From Flectonema sp. DT1601 (lineage: Eukaryota; Euglenozoa; Diplonemea; Diplonemida; Diplonemidae), in contig OZ025797.1 in NCBI GenBank assembly GCA_964019425.1, positions 1,152,277 to 1,216,276 of the forward strand: a DNA stretch of 64,000 bases. Direction: 5' to 3'. Of this stretch, positions 19,011 through 29,220 are shown piece by piece (the stretch's first letter is position 1; the number at the start of each line of letters is the position of its first letter). Under the pieces are notes generated by a model. It ran no database searches. It was not told where the DNA came from and was given only the letters and a program-made list of their open reading frames with translations. The translations under genes and the position numbers were made by a program.

Positions 19011-19176
19011 TGTTCACGATTTTTCACTTTGCTACACGAAAATTCACGATTTTTCACGATTTTTCACGATTTTTCACAATTTTTCACTTAATTTTTTGCT
19101 GCTTTCTGGTAGTGAAATCCCGTGAAAATGTGTGAAAATGTGTGAAAATGTGTGAATTCTAGTGAAAAAAGTGAGT
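19011..19176. repeat. Inverted block of short tandem repeats
   Basis: Four direct copies of about TTTTTCACGA are followed, after a ~25-bp spacer, by three copies of GTGTGAAAAT. The two blocks are roughly complementary and could form a hairpin immediately outside the left end of the hAT element. Confidence 0.75.
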
Positions 19177-19784
19177 GATATCCAGATGGTACCGTTGCAT
19201 ACTTGTGCAAAAAGCTAAAGCTAAAGCTAAGCTTTTTAGAGCTAAGCTAAAGCTATTTAGCTTTTTTTAGCTTTTTTTAGCTTTTTTTTAGCTTTTTTGA
19301 AAAAAAAATTTCAAACAAAAAATACCTCATTTTTGGACATTTTTGGTATTTTTTTGGAATTTTTTTAGAAAAAAAATGGAAAGTTGTTGAAAATAAAGCA
19401 GTGGAAAATTGAGAAACTGGCACTGTGGAGCTTGAAAGCATTTTTTTTGAATTTTTTGAAAAAAAATTTATTCTCTCAGAATGTAAAAAAAAAAAAAAAA
19501 AATTACTTGAAGGGGTGTAAAAAAAATTTTTTTTAATTAAAAAAGCTAGTAACCAGTCTTGTTTGGGTTTTTTTGGGGTCTTTTGGTATATTAGCAGCTA
19601 AATCTGTGAACAGAGCAAGGATATAAGGCAAGAGGTGTCAAAACTGCATAAATCCAAATTTCCCCTCCTTAATTTACCCCCCCCAGGTTCTTAAAAAATG
19701 TCTTACAAAGTTCCCTGTCAAACTACAGTAACTTAACCTGTTGCAATGTGTTTTTTTTCTCCTTTCAGATCCATCTCTCCTACA

Positions 19785-21366
19785 ATGAATGCTCTTGAAA
19801 CTCCACTTGAGGCTGCTGAGCTGCAGCAACTTGCATGTGACTTGCAAGTCGATGATCGAATCGTTCTGCGATTCAAGAAAGAGGCAGCGAAGAAGATAGT
19901 GGAATGGAGAGGCTATGTGCAAGTAGCCCGAGGATCAGGTGATAACAGGCATGTTGGTATCATGTATCGCCAAGATCCTGCCACTATCCTTCGATTTCCA
20001 CCCTCTGATGCTGATTTGGCATCAAATCCCTATCACTCAGTCACAGTGTACAGGGGGAATCTCTCTCACTTTCGACATCTTAGTCACTCAGCTAAGAAAG
20101 AAGGTAGTGGGGATGTAGAAAACTTAGTTGGAAACTGGCAAAAGGAGCAGTCATCATTCAGTAACATTTCTACTGACGATGGTATAACTGCAGTAGAAAA
20201 GTTGCAAGACCACCATCTTGTAGCCCAACAAAGCTACAGGGACTCTGAGTTCCAGGCATTCCAGTGCAATGCATGAAGAGCAGTTGCTGCTGCAGGAAGA
20301 GCATGAAGCAGTAACGCAGAAACTGCAGGAGTCAAACACTGCTGCTGAGAAGGAATTACTTGCAAGATGAGTGCAGTGCCCTAAAGAAACAACATTCTTC
20401 CCTAGCAGAAGGGATTCAACTGCAGGTAGCACAAATTACACACGCAACTCTAGCAAATGTGTTGCAGACAGGCAGCTCAGAGAAAGTTACAGAGTTGGAA
20501 ACAAGGGTTCTAGAGATTGAGAACGAGAAGCGGTTACTTGAATCCGAACATGGGGAGATGGAAAATGAAGTGAAGCGACTAAAAGCAGAGGTAGATGATG
20601 CAGAACAGAAGTGCAGAGATGCAACTGAGGTGTGGAATGCAAAGGAGGAGAGGATTCGCAATATCCTTGATAGTAAGCCGAAGGAGAGCATGCCTGAAGT
20701 ACTTCCCAAGATACCAGCTGCGCCAATTCCACAGGAAGCTAAGGAGGGGATTGGAGGTTGGGACAACACAGGCTGACCGACCACTCTTTGGTGAGGGTGG
20801 TTGGTTTGTTGATAATGGGGATAGGGGCAAGTGCAACATTTGCGGTGAGATTAGGATGAAGAATGGAGGCTCAGGGAAGAAAAACGCTGGAACAAGTAAC
20901 CTGCGGGCACACTTGCGTTGTCATCACAACCTCCCAGGAAGCGGGAAGCCTAAGGAGTTGGGGGTAACACATGGCACTTCCACCACTGATCTGTGTGTTT
21001 TAAAAGACTTGGTATGTAAATGTAAACCATTGAATTTCTTTAGAAACATCAAGTGTTTGTACAATGTCTCACACCAACAGAGCATGATGGACAAAATAGC
21101 TGTGTTCTTCTGCCAAAATAAGATAGCCCTGCAAGTGGTTGAAGATCCAACTTTCACTGGCATTACGTCTGCACCTGCAGGTGTTACGCGAAGGAGTCTG
21201 CTTGCCCACATTGAGAAGCTTGGGAATACCTGCCGTCAGAAGTTGCTTAAGCGGTTTGAAGGCGATGATGTTACAATTATGTTTGATGGGGCGACACTAC
21301 CTGGAAAGCGACGAGTGCTGAACTTCAGTATTCACAATGGCCATATGGCCCTGTTTTTTAGAAGTG
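19785..21366 (+). pseudogene. hAT transposase, N-terminal part with BED zinc finger
   Basis: A CTCCTTTCAG acceptor (AG at 19767-19768) lies 16 nt before the ATG at 19785 (MNALETPLE). Coding sequence then passes through three frames. The first is open to 20276. A coiled-coil stretch (about 20269-20365, then 20360-20745) follows. The last frame holds the BED-type zinc finger CNICGE ... SNLRAHLRCHH (about 20835-20930) and the start of the transposase core (VTIMFDGATLPGKRRVLNF). The frame shifts mark it as broken. The core stops at 21366, where the palindromic insertion begins, and resumes at 29221. The coiled-coil N-terminus is unusual for hAT and might derive from a second, fused gene. Confidence 0.7.
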
Positions 21367-22044
21367 TGAATTCGATAGAGTGGGAAGTAACGGACTGGGA
21401 GCTTTTGGCTCCTGCCCTATTCCCGATGTAAACTTTCTTTTTATTTTTTTTTATTTTTTAACAGGCCCAGAGGGCGACAATGACTGTTGCTGACCAAGGA
21501 ATAATATTCAAATGAATTTTCGTTTCAAAGAAACGAACAGAATTAAGAGAGAGGCAGAGAAAAAAAAAAAAAAAGAAAGAAAAGAAAAAAAAATATGAAG
21601 AGGAAATAATCAAACATGAAAAAAATAAAAATAAAATAAAATATAAATAAAAAACGTTGTATGAAAAAGGAAAAAAAAGAAAAAAAAAAAAAAAGACCAG
21701 AAAAGGAAAGAGAAAATGAAAAGGAATAATATTATTGTGGGGATATGAGGATAGCAGGGAGATGCTCTTTTTTTTTTTTTTTTTTTTTTTTTTATTTATT
21801 ATTTAAAAAAAGGAAACAATCAGTTTAGCGTCTCGATCGGGACGGAAAATAGAAATTAATCGACATAGTCGATCGATAGAAAAAAAAACAATGATAACAT
21901 TGTTTATTCTTTTTTTTTTTTTTTTTTTTTTTTAAATCCTTTTAATTATTTTTACTTTTTCTATCGATCGACTATGTCGATTAATTTCTATTTTCCGTCC
22001 CGATCGAGACGCTAAACTGATTGTTTCCTTTTTTTAAATAATAA

Positions 22045-22082
<38 letters not shown>

Positions 22083-22484
22083 ATCTCCCTGCTATCCTCA
22101 TATCCCCACAATAATATTATACCTTTTCATTTTCTCTTTCCTTTTCTGGTCTTTTTTTTTTTTTCTTTTTTTTCCTTTTTCATACAACGTTTTTTATTTA
22201 TATTTTATTTTTTTTTTTTTATTTTTTTCATGTTTGATTATTTCCTCTTCATATTTTTTTTTTCTTTTCTTTCTTTTTTTTTTTTTTTTCTCTGCCTCTC
22301 TCTTAATTCTGTTCGTTTCTTTGAAACGAAAATTCATTTGAATATTATTCCTTGGTCAGCAACAGTCATTGTCGCCCTCTGGGCCTGTTAAAAAAAAAAA
22401 AAAAAAATAAAAAGAAAGTTTACATCGGGAATAGGGCAGGAGCCAAAAGCTCCCAGTCCGTTACTTCCCACTCTATCGAATTCA
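21367..22484. repeat. 1.1-kb near-perfect palindrome (foldback insertion)
   Basis: The left arm starts TGAATTCGATAGAGTGGGAA at 21367. The right arm ends with the complement at 22484. The centre is near 21920, with a ~70-bp asymmetric T-rich loop. Arms share unique blocks (the CCCAGAGGGCGACAATGACT region, GGATATGAGGATAGCAGGGA and the dispersed-repeat core) and differ mainly in homopolymer lengths. A third, partial copy of one arm lies at 25795-26015. Because that copy keeps the arm end but not a reading frame, the terminal block (with a GGGAGC/GCTCC hairpin) is the end of an inserted element and not hAT coding sequence. Confidence 0.85.
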
Positions 22485-22499
22485 GCCTTTTTTATATTC

Positions 22500-23019
22500 T
22501 TTTTTATTAATTTTGAAAAAAAAAACAATCAGTTTAGCGTCTTGACCAGGACGGAAAATAGAAAGTGATCGACATAGTCGATCGATAAAAAAACAATGAT
22601 AACATTGTTTATTCTTTTTTTTTTATTTTTTTTTTTTAATATTTTTTTATTTTGAAAAAAAAAAAAAAAACAATCAGTTTAGCGTCTTGACCAGGACGGA
22701 AAATAGAAAGTAATCGACATAGTCGATCGATAAAAAAAACAATGATAACATTGTTTATTCTTTTTTTTTATTTTAAATTCTTTTTATTTATTTTTTAAAG
22801 AAAAAAACGGAAAATAGAAATTAGTCGACAAAGTCGAACGATAAAAAAAAAAAAAAAAAACATTGATAACATTGTTTATTCTTTTTTTTTTTTTTTTTTT
22901 TTTTTTTATATTCTTTTTTATTAATTTTCAGTTTAGCGTCTTGACCAGGACGGAAAATAGAAAGTGATCGACATAGTCGATCGATAAAAAAACAATGATA
23001 ACATTGTTTATTCTTTTTT
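22500..23019 (+). repeat. AT-rich repeat array, left part
   Basis: Four units with core CAATCAGTTTAGCGTCTTGA, GGACGGAAAATAGAAAG, ATCGACATAGTCGATCGAT and AACAATGATAACATTGTT, separated by T-rich linkers. Full units start near 22527, 22669 and 22927, and a shorter unit lacking the first block starts near 22808. Two core blocks are themselves palindromic. The array is interrupted by the MULE and resumes at 28672. Confidence 0.85.
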
Positions 23020-23210
23020 GGGTTATAGCCCAAAATACCCCACCTGGTGGCCCAAAATACCCCAAAGTGGCCCAAAATACCCCAAAGTGGCCCAAAATAC
23101 CCCAAAGTGGCCCAAAATACCCCAAAGTGGCCCAAAATACCCCAAAGTGGCCCAAAATACCCCAAAATGGCCCAAAATACCCCGAAGTGGCCCAAAACCT
23201 GGCCAAATTT
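23020..23210. repeat. Left MULE terminus made of 20-bp tandem repeats
   Basis: About nine copies of GGCCCAAAATACCCCAAAGT, with minor variants, follow directly on the element end. The same unit in inverted orientation forms the right terminus, so together they act as long terminal inverted repeats. The 20-bp period gives repetitive open frames in several frames that are not genes. Confidence 0.9.
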
Positions 23211-23223
23211 ACTGTCACACTTA

Positions 23224-25610
23224 GCCAGGGATAATTCTCAGTAAGGCCGCCGTCACCGTGAACAAACATAACCCAAGAAACAAGCAATTCTCCAATTTTC
23301 TTCATCTCACTCACTTCAGTCGGGATTGTACACAAGCCAAGAAAATTACTCGAAAGTCGAGGCAGTTCGAACGTCAGCATTCACATTAGCAAGCAACCAG
23401 TCCTGAGTACTTAAAGAACCCAATCATTACGTGCATCAGCCACAGAGGACACGGATCTGCTATGCAGGGAAGTGACTTGAACTCGTTCAACTAATTAATG
23501 TGTGCAGATATAAGCGCCGCGAATTGACGGGTCTGAAGTTATGCTTTCCGAAGAGAGCAACCACCCACGCGAGTGTTATTTTGACGCCATAACCGGAATA
23601 AGAAATTTGGGAGAGGAATAGGGGCAGTGAACTTTTGATTCAGGCCCTTCCCAACGAACAGGACGAAGACTTCTAAAACCTGAGATGAACCAATTGAGTT
23701 GAAACAAACAAATAACAGAGACGCAACACATACCGGAACATCATCGCAAGCAATGCTTCGGACCTCCGTCGACCTTCGTTCTTCCGGCGGCAAAGGGAAA
23801 CAAGAAAGAACGGGCAATGAGACAAACCTGTTAGTTGGTGTTGTGTTGTTGTTAAAAACAAAAACATAAACGCCAGGAAGTTCGACAACGAAGACATCGA
23901 CATCGATCGCTGCTCTGCAGATGTCCGGCGGGTGTTTGTCTACACTGTGTTTATTGTTTGTTTTTTTCCCAAGGTTCAACCCTGGGAAGAGAAGTAAAAA
24001 ATTCCGTCAGTGTCGGCCTTCCTGTTCGAAGGTGCGCACCAATGACGATAAATAGAGTGGGGGGGGGAGAAAACCTTTGATCCAACTGGATCCCTTCACG
24101 AGCTGACATTGCCATGTGAAGTTAAATATTCTGGCGATGCCAGCTCAGGCGACTTAGCCTGCTTTTTTCTTTAAATAAAAAAAATAAAAAGATACCAACA
24201 GGTGGGGTGATGGGTTGCGCCACTGCAATCCAGTCACAAAAAGAAACAAAGGTAATCTCCAGGGTTCTCGACCCTTGGCTCTCCCTGCGCAAGCATCGCA
24301 TGGAGGGTGACGCTAAGCACCCGGGGGGTACGAAACAAACTTTCCCCCTGCTGTCCTGTTTGAAATAAAAAAAAAAAAAAAAAAACAAAGGGATAGAAGT
24401 AAACAGAATACATTACACCTCAACAGGTGACGCTAAACACCCAGGGGATACAAACCAAACTTTCCCCCTGTTGCCCTGTTTGAAATAAATTAAAAAAAGA
24501 ACAAGAAAACAGAATACAATACTCAGCAATCAGACTCGTTCACTCGCTTCGCCAGAGCCGTTCGAGCCGATGCTCATGTAAAGTTACCTGTTTTCTTTTA
24601 ACAAATTAAATAAAATAAAATAAAAATAAAGTATACAAACCAAACTTTCCCTGGAATACAATACCTAACAATCAGTGCGTTCACTGGCCTTAGGGCTGTT
24701 CGGACTTATGCTTGGACTGTTCCCTTGCAGAAAAAAAAAGTAAAATAAACCAACTTTGGGACATTAGAAAAGCATAAAATAAAAGTTGCTACAACCAAAA
24801 GACAACTGCAAAAAATAAGGTTTTTGTAGGGGAGCTACAATGTAGCAATAATGTCACACAGTCATGTGGCAAGCTGAATAAGAAATTTGGGAGAGGAATA
24901 GGGGCAGTGAACTTTTGATTCAGGCCCTTCCCAACGAACAGGACGAAGACTTCTAAAACCTGAGATGAACCAATTGAGTTGAAACAAACAAATAACAGAG
25001 ACGCAACACATACCGGAACATCATCGCAAGCAATGCTTCGGACCTCCGTCGACCTTCGTTCTTCCGGCGGCAAAGGGAAACAAGAAAGAACGGGCAATGA
25101 GACAAACCTGTTAGTTGGTGTTGTGTTGTTGTTAAAAACAAAAACATAAACGCCAGGAAGTTCGACAACGAAGACATCGACATCGATCGCTGCTCTGCAG
25201 ATGTCCGGCGGGTGTTTGTCTACACTGTGTTTATTGTTTGTTTTTTTCCCAAGGTTCAACCCTGGGAAGAGAAGTAAAAAATTCCGTCAGTGTCGGCCTT
25301 CCTGTTCGAAGGTGCGCACCAATGACGATAAATAGAGTGGGGGGGGGAGAAAACCTTTGATCCAACTGGATCCCTTCACGAGCTGACATTGCCATGTGAA
25401 GTTAAATATTCTGGCGATGCCAGCTCAGGCGACTTAGCCTGCTTTTTTCTTTAAATAAAAAAAATAAAAAGATACCAACAGGTGGGGTGATGGGTAGCTT
25501 TCAACACATAACAACCAGGGATAATTCTCAGTAAGGCCGCAAACCGCCGTCACCGTGAAGCTGCTACAAACATAACCCAACAAACAAGCAATTCCTCCAA
25601 CTTTTTTCAC
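23224..25610. repeat. MULE cargo: non-coding segment with direct repeats
   Basis: Two 620-bp direct copies, 23596-24215 and 24876-25495, are equal in length and almost identical. They are separated by 660 bp and flanked by a second, shorter pair beginning GGGATAATTCTCAGTAAGGC at 23229 and 25519. Between the large copies a ~65-bp block (GGTGACGCTAAGCACCC to CCTGTTTGAAATAAA) occurs twice, ending in A-rich tails (24305-24390 and 24427-24495), with a degraded third near 24635. The open frames across the copies have no recognisable protein features. A small terminal-repeat retroelement or repeated segmental duplication would both fit. Confidence 0.75.
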
Positions 25611-25710
25611 ATGTCGTTACTCACCTCGGACACACTCAGCCAGCCAGAGCTTCTCGATGATTTATCATCGTCCTGTTGAAAGGGAAGGGCTAAGCATAAG
25701 ATTTGTTGTA

Positions 25711-26275
25711 CTGCAACTGGAAATATTACTGCGCGGAAAAAACCGCACTAATTTTTCCACGCAGTAATATTTCCACCGCACTAATTTTTTCTATTCTTTC
25801 TTTTTTTTTTTTTTTTTTTTTTTCTCTACCTCTCTCTTAATTCTGTTCGTTTCTTTGAAACGAAAATTCATTTGAATATTATTCCTTGGTCAGCAACCAT
25901 CATTGTCGCCCTTTGGGCCTGTTAAAAAAAAAAAAAAAATAAAAAGAAAGTTTACGTCGGGAATAGGGCAGGAGCCAAAAGCTCCCAGTCCGTTACTTCC
26001 CACTTATCGAAATTCAACCAAATCTGCAAAAAACCGCACTAATTTTTCCACGCAGTAATATTTCCACCGCACTAATATTTCTGCTCAGAAGTGATTTTTT
26101 CTCCAGATGCATTTTTCTGCTGGTGCCTTACACAGCAAAAAAGCAACCAAATTTTTTTCTACCACCAAGTGGAAAAAACCGCACTAATCTTTTCTCAAAA
26201 AAACCGCACTAATTTTTCCGCGCAGTAATATTTCCCCGCAGTAATTATTCAGCGCAGTAATATTTCCAGTTGCAG
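25711..26275. mobile_element. MITE inside the MULE, TA target duplication
   Basis: A perfect 24-bp terminal inverted repeat starts CTGCAACTGGAAATATTACT at 25711 and is mirrored at 26252-26275. TA flanks both ends (25709-25710 and 26276-26277). Internal motifs CCGCACTAATTTTTCC and CGCAGTAATATTTCC repeat in both orientations. A fragment of the palindromic insertion (25795-26015) lies inside it. No coding sequence is present. The termini share CTG-AA--GGAAATATT with the MITE at 2220-2528, so the two belong to one family. Confidence 0.88.
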
Positions 26276-26496
26276 TAATTTAAAATAACAAGAGTGATAA
26301 TTGTGATCCAAATTTTCTTAAAAGGGTTGATTCATTGTGGTTACACAAAACTAAATAAAAAAGTGAAAAGTATTCATGTTTTTTCTTATTCTTTCTTCTG
26401 TCTCTTCCTTGCCTTGTCAGCACCCTTGCGCTTTTTTTTCTCGTTTTCTTTCTTCTTCTTTCTCTTCTTTTTCTTCTTTCTCTCTTCGTTTTCTTT

Positions 26497-28320
26497 TTAT
26501 TCTTTTCTGCCTCTTTCGCCGTTTCGGTGAGGCTTAGTTATTTCGCGTTCACCATAAACTCGCAGCCGTTTTACCCTTGAGCGACCTATGGATCTCTTTA
26601 CTAGAGGAGGTTTTGTTTCATCCGCTTCCAGCTCAGGAAGTCCGAGCCCCAAGGTTGGGACAGGATAGGTGTACACCTTTGCTGCTGTTTTTGCCCACAA
26701 TTTCTGATTTACGAAACTGTAGGCCGCATCCAACGGCTCCCGATCACTAAACTGCTCAATGGCGGACATAGCATGTGAGCACGGAACACCGTACTCTTGG
26801 AAAGTGCTGCATGTGCAGCTCAATTCGTTGAGATCTGCAGTCCATCTCCACTCCCCATCCTCCACCTCATACACCCCCTCCCTTACCCTAGTCGCCATGT
26901 GGTCCTTCCGTGCCGTAGCGTAGTTTGCCTTCAAGCTGCTGCGTACCCGCTTGACAGGGGCAAGGGATCGCAGCTTGCTACAACCTTCTACCTCTGCAGC
27001 AAACTCCTCCATTCTCGTCACTGCTTTGTGCAGAGCGTGTCTGCGAGTTCCCTCCATCAGGTCAATATAGTTTAAACCCCGAAGGGGGACTAGGACCGCG
27101 TTCAGAGACTCGGCTATATTGCTCGTTGTGTGACCGCAGCGGGGGTGGGGAATGTGGGCTTGGCAAAAGGTACCTAGTTCTTGTGCAGACACATAGTCAG
27201 CTGCACGCTTGGAGATTTTCTTAAGCTCTTTAAGCAACTCTTTGGCTTTAGCAGTGGATCTTGCATGTACTAATTGCTTGTACACCAAGAATGCTGCCTT
27301 GCCGTGCAGCTTTAATACGTTTCTGCCCATGTGGGCAGTGCAAAGACAGTGTGTCGTTGCCAGTCGTGAAGACACATTTGACACGCCCTTGAACTTGTCA
27401 GAAATACTAACGACACCTGTACGAAACACTGAGTTTCCAATCCAATCTTTGTGCAGCTTCACAAAAGTGGACCACCCGTCCTTGTTTTCATTTCCCTCCG
27501 ATATCATAAATATCAGTGGAAACAAGTGGCTGTTGGCATCAACGCCAACGGAGACGTACAAAACACCCTTGTACTTTCCTGACAGGTGTGTCGCGTCGAA
27601 GGCGAACACGGAGCGAAGAAATTTCGCTCCTCTGCGAGAGTGTCCGAAGGACCACGCCGCCTTATTGAATCGACCGTCTTCGTCGATTCTCAACATGGTG
27701 CGGCTTTCACAGTCCGCGTCCTCCACAGCCCTCATCCAGGCAGCAATCTTTGTGATTGCTACCTCTGGCTTCATGGAACCCAGCAGGTGGTTCAAAGTAT
27801 TTCGTGCCACCTTTCTTCCTACCCTTACGCCACACACCTTTTTTGCCAGCTTTGTCACCGACTTCACAGTGAAGCTTACGGCTACTGACCGCAAGATTTC
27901 TGCCAAGCACTTCGAGGAAATGCTGGCCTGGCTTTTTCCGCAATTATGATGCGGGTTGGACGAGGTAGTTGTCCACCCGTCCCTCCCCGCCCGTGCATGT
28001 GCAGAAAACTTGCACTTCTTGTCAGCGCATATCAGCTGCGCGCGGGTTCTGTCGCTCTGCTTCGCTCTTAACCCCTTACCCCGCTGGGTCTCACAATGGC
28101 GCACTGCCGTTTCCCACCCTCGCTTGCTGCTGAAAACCTCATCCTGCCACTCTTGAATACCCTCAGGCAGCGAGGAAGACTGGGAGGAGTGGGGGTGAGA
28201 GAAGTAGGAGGAGTTAGCCGATTCAGAATCGCTGCATTCTGAATTAGAATCACTGTATTCTGAATTAGAATCGCTGTATTCTGAATTAGACAGGTCAAAA
28301 TTCTCGGTTGCTGATGACAT
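26497..28320 (-). CDS. MULE transposase
   Basis: A 607-residue Mutator-like transposase, intact from ATG to stop. A TTCTCCTCAG acceptor (AG at 28336-28337) lies 15 nt upstream of the ATG. The N-terminus has Ser/Asp-rich repeats (SEYSDSN, twice), then a Cys/His region (ADKKCKF ... HHNCGKS) like the FLYWCH/WRKY-type DNA-binding domains of this family. The DDE core shows FAFDATHLSGKYKG (first Asp), SISDKFKGVSNV (second Asp) and SNIAESLNAV (Glu). A SWIM zinc finger follows: CTCSTFQEYGVPCSHAM. The C-terminus is basic. The protein would cut and rejoin the element ends. The intact frame and perfect target duplication suggest recent activity. Confidence 0.95.
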   Translation of the reverse strand: MSSATENFDLSNSEYSDSNSEYSDSNSECSDSESANSSYFSHPHSSQSSSLPEGIQEWQDEVFSSKRGWETAVRHCETQRGKGLRAKQSDRTRAQLICADKKCKFSAHARAGRDGWTTTSSNPHHNCGKSQASISSKCLAEILRSVAVSFTVKSVTKLAKKVCGVRVGRKVARNTLNHLLGSMKPEVAITKIAAWMRAVEDADCESRTMLRIDEDGRFNKAAWSFGHSRRGAKFLRSVFAFDATHLSGKYKGVLYVSVGVDANSHLFPLIFMISEGNENKDGWSTFVKLHKDWIGNSVFRTGVVSISDKFKGVSNVSSRLATTHCLCTAHMGRNVLKLHGKAAFLVYKQLVHARSTAKAKELLKELKKISKRAADYVSAQELGTFCQAHIPHPRCGHTTSNIAESLNAVLVPLRGLNYIDLMEGTRRHALHKAVTRMEEFAAEVEGCSKLRSLAPVKRVRSSLKANYATARKDHMATRVREGVYEVEDGEWRWTADLNELSCTCSTFQEYGVPCSHAMSAIEQFSDREPLDAAYSFVNQKLWAKTAAKVYTYPVPTLGLGLPELEADETKPPLVKRSIGRSRVKRLRVYGEREITKPHRNGERGRKE

Positions 28321-28424
28321 TTTTTGAGGAACTAGCTGAGGAGAAAGTTGTTATAAATCCGAATAAATTGAACCTGTGGGAGCCTTCCTGTACACAAATT
28401 GACTTACAAGTTCAAAGCCCGAGG

Positions 28425-28671
28425 TTCGGTGTATTTTGGGGTATTTTGGGCCACATTGGGGTATTTTGGGCCACTTTGGGGTATTTTGGGCCACTTTGGG
28501 GTATTTTGGGCCACCAGGTGGGGTATTTTGGGCCACTTTGGGGTATTTTGGGCCACTTTGGGGTATTTTGGGCCACTTTGGGGTATTTTGGGCCACTTTG
28601 GGGTATTTTGGGCCACTTTGGGGTATTTTGGGCCATTTGCAAAAAAAGTGGGGTATTTTGGGCCATTGCCC
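28425..28671. repeat. Right MULE terminus made of 20-bp tandem repeats
   Basis: About eleven copies of GGGGTATTTTGGGCCACTTT, inverted relative to the left terminus. One variant copy contains CCACCAGGTG, like the outermost left copy, and one is interrupted by GCAAAAAAAG close to the end. Confidence 0.9.
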
Positions 28672-29200
28672 TTCTTTTTTTTTATTTTAAATTCTTTTTA
28701 TTTATTCTTTAAAGAAAAGAAACGGAAAATAGAAATTAGTCGACAAAGTCGAACGATAAAAAAAAACAATGATAACATTGTTTATTCTTTTTTTTTTTTT
28801 TTTTTTTTATATTCTTTTTTATTAATTTTGAAAAAAAAAACAATCAGTTTAGCGTCTTGACCAGGACGGAAAATAGAAAGTGATCGACATAGTCGATCGA
28901 TAAAAAAACAATGATAACATTGTTTATTCTTTTTTTTTTTATTTTAAATTCTTTTTATTTATTTTTTAAAGAAAAAAAACGGAAAATAGAAATTAGTCAA
29001 CAAAGTCGAACAATAAAAAAAAACAATGATAACATTGTTTATTCTTTTTTTTATTTTTATTTTTATTCTTTTTTATTAATTTTGAAAAAAAAAAACAATC
29101 AGTTTAGCGTCTTGACAAGGACGGAAAATAGAAAGTGATCGACATAGTCGATCGATAAAAAAAACAATGATAACATTGTTTATTCTTTTTTTTTATTTTA
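28672..29200 (+). repeat. AT-rich repeat array, right part
   Basis: Four more units (starting near 28721, 28842, 28980 and 29097) alternate a short form lacking the CAATCAGTTTAGCG block with a full form. The alternation continues the pattern left of the MULE, so the array was a dimer-type tandem repeat before the MULE inserted. Confidence 0.85.
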
Positions 29201-29220
29201 TTTTTATTTTAAGTAGTTAC

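Larger units (their letters stand above)
23020..28671 (-). mobile_element. MULE transposon, 5652 bp, 9-bp target duplication
   Basis: The element begins GGGTTATAGCCCAAAATACC (23020) and ends with the inverse GGTATTTTGGGCCATTGCCC (28671). It is flanked by a perfect 9-bp direct duplication TTCTTTTTT (23011-23019 and 28672-28680), the size typical of Mutator-like elements. Excising it with one copy of the duplication restores the AT-rich repeat exactly as seen in its neighbouring units. It carries one intact transposase gene (26497-28320, minus), a 1.9-kb non-coding cargo with direct repeats, and a MITE. Confidence 0.92.

Noticed and set aside
23040-23200. CRISPR-like repeat array
   Set aside because: The repeats are contiguous with no unique spacers and form transposon termini in a eukaryotic genome.
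22821-23380. Trp/Gly/Phe-rich repetitive reading frames
   Set aside because: They are produced by the 20-bp tandem repeat of the MULE terminus being open in several frames. The same frames appear on the other side at 28308-28860.
23539-23979. 146-codon frame, duplicated at 24789-25259, as a gene family
   Set aside because: The identity follows from the 620-bp direct repeat. No ATG with an acceptor context and no domain is visible.
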